This document shows positions 16,447-25,454 of a stretch of DNA of 50,204 bases, in pieces. Each line of letters opens with the position of its first letter. Within the stretch, counting starts at the first letter, position 1. The stretch comes from an uncultured Eubacterium sp. (lineage in GTDB: Bacteria; Bacillota_A; Clostridia; Lachnospirales; Lachnospiraceae): positions 1 to 50,204 of the forward strand of contig CAJUSH010000025.1 in NCBI GenBank assembly GCA_910589045.1. Reading direction: 5' to 3'. The notes below the pieces were generated by a model. It was not told the DNA's origin. It ran no database searches and saw only the letters and a list, made by a program, of their open reading frames with translations. The position numbers and the translations under genes were made by a program.

Positions 16447-16486
16447 AAAAAAGAAATCGATGGAAGCCGCCACCGATTTCTTTTTT
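16447..16486. terminator. Bidirectional intrinsic terminator between RNase H-like gene and cheR
   Basis: GAAATCGATGG and CCACCGATTTC pair with one A-C mismatch around a 6-base loop. An A-run precedes and a T-run follows, so it can end transcription from both converging genes. Confidence 0.8.
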
Positions 16487-16505
16487 CACTTAAATATTAT
16501 GTACT

Positions 16506-17282
16506 TTACTCCTTCTCAAAGAAGAACGAACGGTTCCGGACATAACCCAGCTCCTTGTAATTCATAATCTGCTCCGTGCTTCCGATAAAGAGCACGCCGC
16601 CCTTCTGTAAGGACTGGTTAAACTTCGCGTAAATCTCATCCTTTGCATCGTCGGTAAAATAGATAACCACATTCCGGCAGACGATCAGATGACAGCCCTT
16701 CGGATAGGGATCACGCAGAAGATTATGCTCCTTAAACTCCACACGGCGCTTGATTTCGTCCGAAATCTGATAGGAAGCCCCAATCTTCGTAAAATACTTT
16801 TTCTTAAACTCATCCGGCACGGCCGCGATACTCTTCTGGTTGTAAAGACCGACCCTCGCCGCCTCCAATACCTGCTTGTCGATATCAGTGGCAATGATTT
16901 TAATATCATTCAGCGCCAGATGCTTGCTGAGCGCCATAACAAGCGAATAGGGTTCGTCTCCGGTCGAGCATGCCGCACTCCAAATCGTAAGCTTTTTACC
17001 GAATTTACTGATGAGCTTGGGGAACACTTCCTTATCGAGCGTCACCCACTGCTCCGGATTCCGGTAAAACTCTGATACGTTAATCGTAAGGAAGTTTACA
17101 AACTGCTCAAATTTTTCCTTGTCGTCCTTAATCAGCTTCACATACTTGTCGTAAGTATCCACATTATTCTTTCCGATCAATGTATCAATCCTACGGCGCA
17201 TCTGCTTTTCCTTATAAGCGTTCAGATCAATTTTGGTCAGCGTTAAAATGTCTTTTTTAAATTTTTCATAATTATCTAACAT
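16506..17282 (-). CDS. cheR: Chemotaxis protein methyltransferase CheR
   Basis: A 258-residue S-adenosylmethionine-dependent enzyme that methylates glutamates of chemoreceptors. The N-terminal helical domain has KEKQMRRRIDTLI. The catalytic domain has the family's NVSEFYRNP region, the SAM-binding WSAACSTGDEPYSL, the acidic strand IIATDIDKQVLEAA, and CRNVVIYFTDDAK near the end. Length is normal. No other chemotaxis gene is in the window, so it is a stand-alone cheR, often seen in Lachnospiraceae. It lies downstream of rpsA after a strong hairpin. Confidence 0.92.
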   Translation of the reverse strand: MLDNYEKFKKDILTLTKIDLNAYKEKQMRRRIDTLIGKNNVDTYDKYVKLIKDDKEKFEQFVNFLTINVSEFYRNPEQWVTLDKEVFPKLISKFGKKLTIWSAACSTGDEPYSLVMALSKHLALNDIKIIATDIDKQVLEAARVGLYNQKSIAAVPDEFKKKYFTKIGASYQISDEIKRRVEFKEHNLLRDPYPKGCHLIVCRNVVIYFTDDAKDEIYAKFNQSLQKGGVLFIGSTEQIMNYKELGYVRNRSFFFEKE

Positions 17283-17348
17283 GCTACGATTCTTCCTTTT
17301 ACATAGATTTTGGATTTTTCTACCGAAGATAATTCTTTTGTAAGCATC

Positions 17349-17386
17349 ACAGGTAACGCTTCGGCTGCCGCCGAACCGTTACCTGT
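17349..17386. terminator. Strong hairpin after rpsA
   Basis: ACAGGTAACG pairs with CGTTACCTGT, and inside it TTCGGC with GCCGAA, giving a 16-bp stem with single-base bulges. It starts 14 bases after the rpsA stop. The trailing minus-strand sequence (GATGCTTAC) is not U-rich, so it may be a weak terminator, processing site or mRNA 3'-end protector. Confidence 0.5.
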
Positions 17387-17399
17387 CCATTCAACACTA

Positions 17400-18497
17400 T
17401 TATTCGTCCTCTGCAGACCCCTCCGCAGGAGCAGCATTCTCCTCCGGTGTGAGCAATGCCTTCATGCTCAGGCTGATCTTCTTATCTGCCTCGTTAAAGT
17501 CAACGATCTTTGCCTCGATCTCCTGACCGATCTTCAGTACATCCGAGGGCTTCTCAATGTGCTCCCGTGCAATCTGTGATACGTGCAGCAGTGCATCGAT
17601 GCCGGGCGTCAGCTCAACAAACGCACCAAAATCCGTCATGCGCGCAACGGTTCCTTTGAGAACGGTGCCGACCGCAAACTTCTCCTGCGCATTGTTCCAG
17701 GGATTTGCTTCGGGGAACTTCATGGAAAGCGCAATCTTTGTGTCGTTGATATCCTTGATGAATACCCTTGCCACATCGCCGACATTGAATACCTTCTTGG
17801 GATTCTCGATTCTGCCCCAGCTCATCTCCGAGATGTGAAGCAGACCGTCTACACCGCCCAGATCGATAAATGCACCGAAATCGGTCACATTCTTGACGGT
17901 TCCCTCGATCACGTCGCCGATGCTGATCTTTGCGAACAGCTCCTTCTGAAGCTCCGCTTTTCTGGCAACAATCAGCTGCTTGCGGTCGCCGATGATCCGG
18001 CGTCTTCTCGGATTAAACTCGGTGATCACAAACTCAATGTCCTGTCCCTCGTACTTGGTCAGATCCTTCTCATAGGTGTCGCTCACAAGGCTTGCGGGAA
18101 TGAATACGCGCGCCTCATCCACGATCACGCTTAAGCCTCCGGTCAGTACCTGTGCAACCTTAGCAGTGAGTACCTCACCGTTTTCAAATGCCTCTTCAAG
18201 ACGCTTGCTGCCCTTCTCTGCCGCAAGGCTCTTATAAGAGAGAAGCACCTGTCCTTCGCCGTCATTGACCCGCTTTACCTTGGCCTCCATCGTGTCACCG
18301 ACAGAAACGATTGTGGTAAGGTCTACATTCGGCTCGTTCGTGTACTCACTACGGCTGATGATTCCGTCCGACTTATATCCGATGTTCAAGACAATCTCAT
18401 CCGATTTTACATCGATGACCGTTCCCTCCACAATTTCATTTTGTCTGATTGTCTTAAAAGACTCGTCTAACATTTGTTCAAAGCTCATCTCTGACAT
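17400..18497 (-). CDS. rpsA: S1-domain RNA-binding protein (ribosomal protein S1-like)
   Basis: A 365-residue protein with four S1 domains: VEGTVIDVKSDEIVLNIG, LTAKVAQVLTGGLSVIVD, IEGTVKNVTDFGAFIDLGG and LKGTVARMTDFGAFVEL. The last two have the canonical FGAFV/I-DLGG-LLHIS core. It binds single-stranded RNA and probably helps bring mRNA to the ribosome. Firmicute versions are shorter than the six-domain E. coli S1, so the length fits. The start at 18497 was chosen because AGGAGG lies 9 bases upstream, inside the ispH 3' end. It overlaps ispH by 20 bases in another frame, so the two are translationally coupled rather than fused. Confidence 0.88.
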   Translation of the reverse strand: MSEMSFEQMLDESFKTIRQNEIVEGTVIDVKSDEIVLNIGYKSDGIISRSEYTNEPNVDLTTIVSVGDTMEAKVKRVNDGEGQVLLSYKSLAAEKGSKRLEEAFENGEVLTAKVAQVLTGGLSVIVDEARVFIPASLVSDTYEKDLTKYEGQDIEFVITEFNPRRRRIIGDRKQLIVARKAELQKELFAKISIGDVIEGTVKNVTDFGAFIDLGGVDGLLHISEMSWGRIENPKKVFNVGDVARVFIKDINDTKIALSMKFPEANPWNNAQEKFAVGTVLKGTVARMTDFGAFVELTPGIDALLHVSQIAREHIEKPSDVLKIGQEIEAKIVDFNEADKKISLSMKALLTPEENAAPAEGSAEDE

Positions 18498-19335
18498 ACT
18501 TTTGAACCTCCTCAATAATATTATTTGGGGTGGATGCCCCTGCAGTAATACCTACATTATCAAGTCCACGAAGTTCTGTCATGTCCAAATCTTCCAGTGT
18601 CTGTATATAGTAAGTATTTTTACATTCATCCTTACATATCTCAAATAACTTCTGCGTGTTGGAGCTGTTCCTTCCCCCAACAACGATCATCGCCTGCGCT
18701 TTTCCGGCAAGGCACCTTGCCTCCCGCTGACGCTCCTCCGTAGCGTTACAGATGGTATTTAAAATACATATGCTTATATAATAACCTTTATTTTCGATAA
18801 TTTCAACTAAATTCTCAAATTTATTGTTGTTATATGTCGTTTGTGACACGATACAGAGCTTTTTTTTCTCAGAAAGGGAAAATTGCTCCGCCTCCAGGGC
18901 ATTTTCAATCACGGTAGTATTGGCCTTATCGCACCATCCGCAGATGCCCTCCACCTCTGGATGGCTTGGATTTCCTATTATAATGATGTGCTCACCCGCC
19001 GCCGAGTGCTCCGCAACAATGCGGTGAATCTTTTTCACAAAGGGACAGGTGGCATCGAGAACCTCAAAGCCAGAAGCCTCCAGCTCTTTTACTGTCTCCC
19101 GCCCGACACCATGGGAACGGATGACGATGCATCCCCTCGGCAGATCCGCAAGCTGTGCGGCATCCCTGATTACCCGCACGCCCCGCTTCTCCAGATCCCG
19201 TACGACCTCCTCATTGTGGATGATCGGCCCATACGTGTAAAGGACGCCCTCCTTCGCCGCCTGCTCATAAACCAGCTCCACCGCACGCTTCACGCCAAAG
19301 CAGAAGCCCGCGCTTTTTGCAACCGTCACTTCCAT
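18478..19335 (-). CDS. ispH: 4-hydroxy-3-methylbut-2-enyl diphosphate reductase
   Basis: A 285-residue [4Fe-4S] enzyme for the last step of the MEP isoprenoid pathway, making IPP and DMAPP from HMBPP. The three cluster cysteines are in AGFCFGVKRAV (Cys12), LDATCPFVKKIH, and NTICNATEERQ. Other conserved sites are HNEEVV, IRSHGVG, GNPSHPEVEG and VGGRNSSNT. Length is standard. In many Lachnospiraceae this protein is fused to an S1 protein; here they are separate, overlapping genes. Its product feeds undecaprenyl phosphate, connecting loosely to the uppP gene in this window. Confidence 0.95.
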   Translation of the reverse strand: MEVTVAKSAGFCFGVKRAVELVYEQAAKEGVLYTYGPIIHNEEVVRDLEKRGVRVIRDAAQLADLPRGCIVIRSHGVGRETVKELEASGFEVLDATCPFVKKIHRIVAEHSAAGEHIIIIGNPSHPEVEGICGWCDKANTTVIENALEAEQFSLSEKKKLCIVSQTTYNNNKFENLVEIIENKGYYISICILNTICNATEERQREARCLAGKAQAMIVVGGRNSSNTQKLFEICKDECKNTYYIQTLEDLDMTELRGLDNVGITAGASTPNNIIEEVQKYVRDEL

Positions 19336-19389
19336 AACCGGCCCATCTCCTTTACCTCATAGTTTGGACGTACCAGCGCCCGGGCTGCC

Positions 19390-20064
19390 TTATGCCCCAT
19401 GCATCCGCTCATCCACTACCGCCGCAATCCGCGCGACAACCTCGTCGATCCCAAGCCCGGAGGAATCCACAAGCAGCGCATCCTCCGCCTGCCGCAGCGG
19501 TGACATTTCCCTGTGCATATCCCGGTAGTCCCGCTCCCTGATATCCGCCTCGATTTGTTTCAAATCCGGCGTTTCCCCCTTTGCCTGCAGCTCCTCATAA
19601 CGGCGCCCCGCCCGCGTCTCAACGCTTGCGGTCAGATAAATTTTTACCTGCGCGTCCGGGAGCACACAGGTACCGATATCCCTGCCGTCCATGATGACAT
19701 CGGTCGTTTTTGCCAGCTTCTGCTGGAGCGCCACAAGCTTCCGGCGCACTGCGGGATAAACGCTTGTATTGGACGCCATATTCCCGACCTGCTCGGTGCG
19801 CAGAGCCCCGGTCACATTCTCTCCGTTTAAGTATACCTGCTGTGCACCGTCCTCATAGCAGATGGTCACATCCGCATCCTCCGCCGCCGCGGCGATGGCA
19901 GCCTCATCCTCTTTACCGATTCCTTTCTGCAAAAAGAAATAAGCCATCGCACGGTACATCGCGCCCGTGTCCACATAGACATAGCCCAGCTTTTGTGCCA
20001 GCACCTTCGCGATGGTGCTCTTTCCGGCCCCTGCCGGCCCGTCGATTGCAATATTAAAAGCCAT
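19390..20064 (-). CDS. cmk: Cytidylate kinase
   Basis: A 224-residue nucleoside monophosphate kinase that phosphorylates CMP and dCMP with ATP. The P-loop is IAIDGPAGAGKST near the N-terminus, followed by YVDTGAMYRA, the CMP-binding insert, and MDGRDIGTCVLPDA with a family-typical RxxRD region (IRERDYRD). Length is standard. It sits 30 bases after the FAD flavoprotein gene and 54 bases before ispH. The cmk-ispH-rpsA order is a known arrangement in Clostridia. Confidence 0.95.
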   Translation of the reverse strand: MAFNIAIDGPAGAGKSTIAKVLAQKLGYVYVDTGAMYRAMAYFFLQKGIGKEDEAAIAAAAEDADVTICYEDGAQQVYLNGENVTGALRTEQVGNMASNTSVYPAVRRKLVALQQKLAKTTDVIMDGRDIGTCVLPDAQVKIYLTASVETRAGRRYEELQAKGETPDLKQIEADIRERDYRDMHREMSPLRQAEDALLVDSSGLGIDEVVARIAAVVDERMHGA

Positions 20065-20094
20065 TTCTCCTCTCCTGTTTCTTATATTTCTATT

Positions 20095-21414
20095 TTATTT
20101 ATGCTGCAAACCGTATTCTTCAGCCGCATGAATCCCTGCCAGGTATCCGGTCGACCATGCGATCTGAAGGTTAAAGCCGCCGGTCAGGGCATCCACATCC
20201 AGCACCTCCCCCGCAAACAGCAGGCCCCTGATGCGCTTTGACTCCATCGTTGAAGGGTCGATGTCCCGCAAAGATACGCCGCCCCGCGTGACAATTGCCT
20301 CGTGAAAGCCCACAAGCCCTGTCAGTGTAACAGAAAACTGCTTCAGGCACAATGTAAGGTTCTTCCGCTCCTGGCGTGTAATTCCATTTACCATTTTCTC
20401 CTCCGGAATGCCGCTGCGGGCGATCAGAACCGGAATCAGCTTCGCAGGGGCCAGACCGCCCAGTGCATTTTTAAACCGACGGTTTTTATTTTCCTCAAAA
20501 TCCCGCAGAAGCCGCCGATCCAGCTCCTCCTCGGTAAGCGCAGGCTTCCAGTCGATCAAAAGTGTCAGACTTTTGCCCGGATGAGCCTCGTCCGCTTCCT
20601 GCTTTTTTTCGTCCCGCACATCCAGCTGCCCGCCCACGCGCGCGCTTGCGGTGAGCATCAGCGGTCCGCTCACCCCGAAGTGCGTAAAAAGCATCTCCCC
20701 GAAATCCTCAAAAAGCAGCTTCTTCGGTTTTTCCGGGTCAAAAATCCTCACGCGCACATTCCGCGGCGCCAGCCCCTGCAGGGAACGGATATCCGCATCC
20801 ATGGCCGTAAAAGGAACAAGCGAGGGAGAAAGCTTCGTAATCTCGTGACCCAGCTCACGCGCCAGCCGATAGCCGTCGCCGTCGGAGCCGGTGGACGGAT
20901 AAGACATTCCCCCGGTAGAGACAAGCACCCGCCGTGCATCGAAGCGCTTCCCGTCAGAGCAGGCTACGCCGCAGATGTGCCCCTCACGCGCCAGAAGCTT
21001 CTGAACGCGTACACGATACTCCACACGGACACCGTATTTTTCCATCGCACGCGTCAGCGTCCGAATGACATCCGAAGCGTGATCGGATACCGGAAAAACC
21101 CGGTTCCCGCGCTCCACCTTTGTTTTCATCCCTTCGCGTTCAAAAAATTCAATCGTGTTTTGATTTGTGAACGTATAGAATGCGCTGTACAAAAACTTTG
21201 CCTGTCGGGGTACATTCAAAAAAAGCTCTTCCACCCCACAGGCATTTGTCAGGTTGCATCTTCCTTTCCCGGTTATGTAAATTTTCTTTCCCGCCTTCTC
21301 GTTTCGCTCCAGCACCAAAATTTTTTCGCCCGGTATCCCGTTTTCCGCCGCCGAAACTGCCGCCATCATACCTGCAGCCCCGGCGCCGACAATGATCAGC
21401 TCGTAGCTATGCAT
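20095..21414 (-). CDS. HI0933-family FAD-dependent oxidoreductase (YhiN/aminoacetone-oxidase-like)
   Basis: A 439-residue flavoprotein. It has the dinucleotide-binding motif LIIVGAGAAGMMAA, the KAGKKIYITGKGRCNLTN segment, the TGGMSYPSTGSDGDGY region and the C-terminal FAGEVLDVDALTGGFNLQIAWSTGY that together define the HI0933 family. Members are annotated aminoacetone oxidase or YhiN; the true substrate in Firmicutes is not established. The start at 21414 is preferred because GGGAG lies 6 bases upstream; it overlaps the rpiR stop by 8 bases, which points to translational coupling. Confidence 0.88.
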   Translation of the reverse strand: MHSYELIIVGAGAAGMMAAVSAAENGIPGEKILVLERNEKAGKKIYITGKGRCNLTNACGVEELFLNVPRQAKFLYSAFYTFTNQNTIEFFEREGMKTKVERGNRVFPVSDHASDVIRTLTRAMEKYGVRVEYRVRVQKLLAREGHICGVACSDGKRFDARRVLVSTGGMSYPSTGSDGDGYRLARELGHEITKLSPSLVPFTAMDADIRSLQGLAPRNVRVRIFDPEKPKKLLFEDFGEMLFTHFGVSGPLMLTASARVGGQLDVRDEKKQEADEAHPGKSLTLLIDWKPALTEEELDRRLLRDFEENKNRRFKNALGGLAPAKLIPVLIARSGIPEEKMVNGITRQERKNLTLCLKQFSVTLTGLVGFHEAIVTRGGVSLRDIDPSTMESKRIRGLLFAGEVLDVDALTGGFNLQIAWSTGYLAGIHAAEEYGLQHK

Positions 21415-22333
21415 GTTCATCTCCCAGCTTTGCGTAGCGCATCTTCATAGAATCATCAATATAGTTGATCTCATCACTCTCGTACACCTGATACTCGTCC
21501 CAGATATTTTCCAGCTCCTCCAGTGTCTTTACAACTTCGTTCTGCTTTTTCATGCACAGGGCGACGATCAGCGCGTTGATGACGCTTAATGGTGCAACCA
21601 GCGAATCAACGATGGATGCCATGTCACTGCTTGCAATCAGGTTGCAGGAGGAATACAGATTCATCGGCGAATGAATACTGTCCGTCAGCGTGATCACCTT
21701 TGCGTTCCGGTTGTTGGCAAACTCCATGGCCTTGAGCGTGCGCATGGAATAGCGGGGAAAGCTGATACCGATGATCACATCCTCGTTGTCAATGCGCACC
21801 ATCTGCTCGAACAGCTCGCTGGAGTTGTTCGTATTCAGCTGCACCACACGCTCAAACATCAGGTTCAGATAAAACGCCAGAAAGCTCGCGAGCGGCGCAC
21901 AGCTTCGGATGCCGACGATGTAGATCGTCCGTGCGTTTAAAATCGTCTCCAGGGCCATCTCAAAGGCATTCTGGTCTATATGCTCCAGGGTGTGCTTGAT
22001 CTTTTCCATATCGGCCTGCAGCACCGTCTCCAGAATCTGGGACTGCGTAATCCTGCCGTAGGTAACCTCCATGCGCTGAATCGAATTCAGCTTGTTGCGC
22101 ACCATCTCCTCAAGTGCCTTCTGAAACTCCGGATATCCCTTGTAGCCCAGGTGGGATGCAAAGCGCACCACGGTCGACTCGCTCACACCCACAACCTCAC
22201 CGAGCTTCGCCGCCGTGAGAAATACCGCCTTGTCATAATTGTCCGTTATGTAGGTAGCAAGGAGCTTCTGCCCCTTGCTCATGCTGCCATACGCCTGATT
22301 GATCCGTCCGGTCAGCTCGTTCGTGTTACTCAT
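21407..22333 (-). CDS. RpiR/MurR-family transcriptional regulator
   Basis: A 308-residue regulator with an N-terminal RpiR-type helix-turn-helix (around VVGVSESTVVRFASHLGYKGYPEFQKAL) and a C-terminal SIS domain (IYIVGIRSCAPLASFLAFYLNL to about residue 270) that in relatives binds sugar phosphates. Start ATG 22333 overlaps the stop of the L,D-transpeptidase gene (ATGAGTAA) and has GGAGG 9 bases upstream. Its tight coupling to a cell-wall enzyme gene hints at sensing a cell-wall sugar phosphate, but ligand and targets are inference. Confidence 0.88.
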   Translation of the reverse strand: MSNTNELTGRINQAYGSMSKGQKLLATYITDNYDKAVFLTAAKLGEVVGVSESTVVRFASHLGYKGYPEFQKALEEMVRNKLNSIQRMEVTYGRITQSQILETVLQADMEKIKHTLEHIDQNAFEMALETILNARTIYIVGIRSCAPLASFLAFYLNLMFERVVQLNTNNSSELFEQMVRIDNEDVIIGISFPRYSMRTLKAMEFANNRNAKVITLTDSIHSPMNLYSSCNLIASSDMASIVDSLVAPLSVINALIVALCMKKQNEVVKTLEELENIWDEYQVYESDEINYIDDSMKMRYAKLGDEHA

Positions 22334-23810
22334 CCAAAGCGACCTCCGACTCCGGCTCCGGCGTTTCCGGCATCTCCGGCGTCTCCGGCGTCAGCTCAAC
22401 GATATAATTGCAGGCCGCCTTTCCCGATGCGTAGCTGCCCTTCGCATTCTTCGTGGGATTCTTAACGGTATATACAAACTTGTATGTTCCGGACTCCTCA
22501 AACGTATAGGTCTGGCCTTCCACGATGGTTACGGACGTTCCGCTCGGAGACGTGATCTTAATCTTCACCTCGTCCGTGAGATCTGTCCCGCTGCGAAGCA
22601 CGGCAGAAATTCCGTCCATCAGATCATCCCAGTACAGCTCCTCTGCGCCCGGCGCGATCGACAGGGAAACATCCTGCCAGTCATCCGCGCTGGTAAACAC
22701 GGGTGCCTTCGTATCCTTTACAACGATCTTCTGCTTTTTCGTCGTCTTTTTCCCGTTGCCCGGATTTACCACAATATACTTCACCTGATAGGTACCGACC
22801 TTTTCAAACGTATATTCCGTGCTCTTGCACTTTACATAGGACTTGCTTCCCGGCGCCTTCACATAGACCTCGATTTTATCCGTCAGGTCCGTTCCGGCAT
22901 AATTTTTTGCCTTGAGACCCACAAGCATATCACGTGTAGAACCATACTCCTTCGTAAGATTCTCCTTCACGCCGGTAAGCGTAGCCGAGCTCTTGTCCAC
23001 AACCTTGTACGTCACCTTCTTCGTAGCCGTACGCCCGAAGGAATCGATCACCCAGTAGGTCACAGGGTAGCTTCCGGCCTTTGCCATATTGACCTTTCCG
23101 GTCATTTTTACCCAATCGGTAATCTCAAATCCGCCCGAATCCTTACATGTCATATATCCGCCGCCAAACTTATCGCCCAGCGCCAGCGTCTTTTTCGACA
23201 CCGTGATCACGGGTTTTGTAGATTTTGTCTTATAAGGGTTGGAAGGGTCCGGATCCGTCGGGTCCCATCCGCTGTAGCCGCTCACCTTGATGGTCTTTGG
23301 CTTGCCCAGCGGATCGTCCTTGGAAGAACCGTTAAATATAATAACTTTCGTCCCGGTCGGACAGTTTTCATAGATCCACTTGCTCGCCGCCACGGTTAAT
23401 CTGCAGCAGCCGTGGGATGCAGTTGTCCCAAGCTTATTGTACTGCACGTAGGACTGGCTGTTCGGCGTGCGGTTCTGGTAATACCATACCGAATGGAATA
23501 GAATCGATCCGGTAATGCGGGTGCAGTACTGACCGTAGGAAGGCCCGTCCAACTCCCACCAGCGATATTTTGCCATTGTGTGAAACGTACCAATCGGAGT
23601 CGCATAACCGGCAGAACAGGTGAAGGCCACATAGGGAGTCCCGTCTGACTCATAGACCGTCACCACATTGGTTCCTTTATTGATCTTTATGTAATACTTC
23701 TCCGCCGCCTTTGCAACCGTGAGATTTCCGGCAATACTAAAAAGCATCGACAATGCCAGCATAAGTGCCAGCAGTGCGGCGCTTCTTTTCCTGCTCCTGT
23801 TCTTTCCCAT
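22326..23810 (-). CDS. Secreted L,D-transpeptidase (YkuD) with Ig-like C-terminal repeats
   Basis: A 494-residue exported protein. The signal peptide is followed at once by a YkuD catalytic domain (about residues 38-155) that makes 3-3 cross-links in peptidoglycan or attaches wall proteins. The active site SHGCCRL lies at about residues 132-138 (catalytic Cys135), and the upstream ILFHSV histidine is present. The C-terminal 300 residues are about three Ig-like beta repeats with recurrent GTYKFVYTV/GTYQVKYIV strands, ending in a PETPEMPETPEPE tail that may pass through or bind the wall. Start 23810 was chosen over 23816 because GGAGG is 6 rather than 0 bases away. Confidence 0.9.
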   Translation of the reverse strand: MGKNRSRKRSAALLALMLALSMLFSIAGNLTVAKAAEKYYIKINKGTNVVTVYESDGTPYVAFTCSAGYATPIGTFHTMAKYRWWELDGPSYGQYCTRITGSILFHSVWYYQNRTPNSQSYVQYNKLGTTASHGCCRLTVAASKWIYENCPTGTKVIIFNGSSKDDPLGKPKTIKVSGYSGWDPTDPDPSNPYKTKSTKPVITVSKKTLALGDKFGGGYMTCKDSGGFEITDWVKMTGKVNMAKAGSYPVTYWVIDSFGRTATKKVTYKVVDKSSATLTGVKENLTKEYGSTRDMLVGLKAKNYAGTDLTDKIEVYVKAPGSKSYVKCKSTEYTFEKVGTYQVKYIVVNPGNGKKTTKKQKIVVKDTKAPVFTSADDWQDVSLSIAPGAEELYWDDLMDGISAVLRSGTDLTDEVKIKITSPSGTSVTIVEGQTYTFEESGTYKFVYTVKNPTKNAKGSYASGKAACNYIVELTPETPEMPETPEPESEVALDE

Positions 23811-23866
23811 AAACATCCTCCAAAAGATATTTTGTTACAACCTTACGGTTGGATATTGATACTAAT

Positions 23867-23895
23867 ATGCTAACTCGATTTTGGTTTTTCGTCAA
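23867..23895 (-). promoter_or_regulatory. Promoter of the ldt-rpiR operon
   Basis: Minus strand TTGACG (23890-23895), 17-base spacer, TAGCAT (23867-23872). The leader of about 50 bases contains a small hairpin (CAACC...GGTTG). Confidence 0.55.
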
Positions 23896-23928
23896 GGGTT
23901 TTCGTAATCGTTTGGAATCCCGAAACGT

Positions 23929-24000
23929 AAAAAAAGGCTGCTACTTCGAAAAAACCGGCACGGGAAGTGGTATGTGTCAGCATTTCTTTTGTAACAGCCT
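23929..24000 (-). terminator. Long-loop terminator after the decarboxylase operon
   Basis: Minus strand AGGCTGTTAC pairs with GTAGCAGCCT (one G-U) around a loop of roughly 46 bases, followed by a run of seven T. The stem and tail are terminator-like; the long loop, which includes its own T-run, is unusual. Confidence 0.65.
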
Positions 24001-24015
24001 GTTTTTTCAAACAGC

Positions 24016-25428
24016 TTATACCGGATAAGCCTTGTTCTTCTCATCCGCCACAGCCGGGTCTACCCCTGTCTGCTGTGCCTGACGATACTTGAAGAAATCC
24101 GTCGCAACCTGCGGGAAAAGCGCATAGCTCAAAACATCCTCGTCCTGCTGCTTCCACTGCTTCATCTCTGCCTCAATCTTATCTAACTCAGGCTCCAAAA
24201 GATCCGCATAGCGGCAGGTAATGGCGTTTTTCTTGTCATCCCCTAATACCTTTTCAACAACCTCGGGATTAAACGGCTTTACGGTCTGTCCGTACTTGCC
24301 AAGCAAAACATCCTTCGTCTCCTTGGTGGCAACCTTGTAGCGCTCGCCCATCAGCACGTTGAATACCGCCTGTGTGCCGACGATCTGTGAGGAAGGCGTA
24401 ACCAGGGGCGGCTCACCCAGATCCTTGCGGACTCTCGGGATCTCCTCAAGCACTTCCATATATTTGTCTTCCGCATTCTGCTCCTTGAGCTGTGATACCA
24501 TGTTTGAAAGCATACCGCCCGGAACCTGATACAGCAAGGTCTGGATATCCACGCCGAGCACCTTGGTATTTAACAGGCCGCTCTTGATGGCCTCCTCGCG
24601 CATCGGACGGAAATAGTCCGCAATCTCCTTTAAGAGCATCTGGTCAAAGCCGGGATCATAGGGCGTACCCTTGAATGCCTCAGCCATAACCTCGGTTGCA
24701 GGCTGGCTCGTTCCCAGTGCGAACGGAGACATCGCCGTATCGATGATATCGCACCCTGCCTCAATCGCCTTCAGACAGGTCATGGAGGCAACACCGGAGG
24801 TATAGTGGGTGTGGAGCTCAATCGGGATACTGATCATGGACTTCATGGCCTTGATCAGCTCCTCTGCCTTATAGGGCGTGAGCAGTCCTGCCATATCCTT
24901 GATACATACAGAGTTTGCACCCATCTCCTCTACCTTCTTTGCAATATCCGTCCAGTACTCCAGCGTATATGCGTCACCCAGTGTATAGCTGAGTGCCACC
25001 TGCGCATGGCCGCCCTCCTTGTTTGTGGCGGTAACTGCGGTCTGCAGGTTGCGCAGATCGTTTAAGCAGTCGAAAATACGGATAATATCAATACCGTTTG
25101 CGATGGACTTCTGTACAAAGTACTCTACCACATCATCCGCATAGGGACGATAGCCTAAGATATTCTGTCCGCGGAAGAGCATCTGAAGCTTGGTGTTTTT
25201 AAAACCTGCCTTTAATTTCCGCAAACGCTCCCACGGATCTTCCTTCAGGAAGCGAAGTGACGCATCAAACGTAGCTCCGCCCCAGCACTCCACGGCATGG
25301 TAGCCCACCTGATCCATCTTGTCGATGATCGGCAGCATCTGCTCGGTGGTCATTCTTGTAGCGATCAAAGACTGATGCGCGTCACGTAAGACAGTCTCTG
25401 TTATTTTTAACGGTTTCTGTTCTGACAT
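24016..25428 (-). CDS. Carboxyltransferase subunit, pyruvate/oxaloacetate type (OadA/5S-like, no biotin domain)
   Basis: A 470-residue metal-dependent carboxyltransferase of the oxaloacetate decarboxylase alpha / transcarboxylase 5S / pyruvate carboxylase B family. Active-site elements are visible: VLRDAHQS (metal-binding Asp), the Lys of VCIKDMAG that is carbamylated in relatives, and ELHTHYTSG (metal-binding His pair). It moves a carboxyl group between oxaloacetate/pyruvate and biotin. It lacks the C-terminal biotin domain, which here is a separate gene. Start 25428 follows AGGAGG; the longer open frame to 25497 runs through repeat copy B. Last gene of the operon. Confidence 0.9.
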   Translation of the reverse strand: MSEQKPLKITETVLRDAHQSLIATRMTTEQMLPIIDKMDQVGYHAVECWGGATFDASLRFLKEDPWERLRKLKAGFKNTKLQMLFRGQNILGYRPYADDVVEYFVQKSIANGIDIIRIFDCLNDLRNLQTAVTATNKEGGHAQVALSYTLGDAYTLEYWTDIAKKVEEMGANSVCIKDMAGLLTPYKAEELIKAMKSMISIPIELHTHYTSGVASMTCLKAIEAGCDIIDTAMSPFALGTSQPATEVMAEAFKGTPYDPGFDQMLLKEIADYFRPMREEAIKSGLLNTKVLGVDIQTLLYQVPGGMLSNMVSQLKEQNAEDKYMEVLEEIPRVRKDLGEPPLVTPSSQIVGTQAVFNVLMGERYKVATKETKDVLLGKYGQTVKPFNPEVVEKVLGDDKKNAITCRYADLLEPELDKIEAEMKQWKQQDEDVLSYALFPQVATDFFKYRQAQQTGVDPAVADEKNKAYPV

Positions 25429-25454
25429 CGTTTCTTTCCTCCTAACTATAAGGT

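Noticed and set aside
17400..19335. A fused IspH-S1 protein
   Set aside because: The two frames differ at the junction, ispH has its own stop at 18478, and the S1 gene has its own AGGAGG and ATG.
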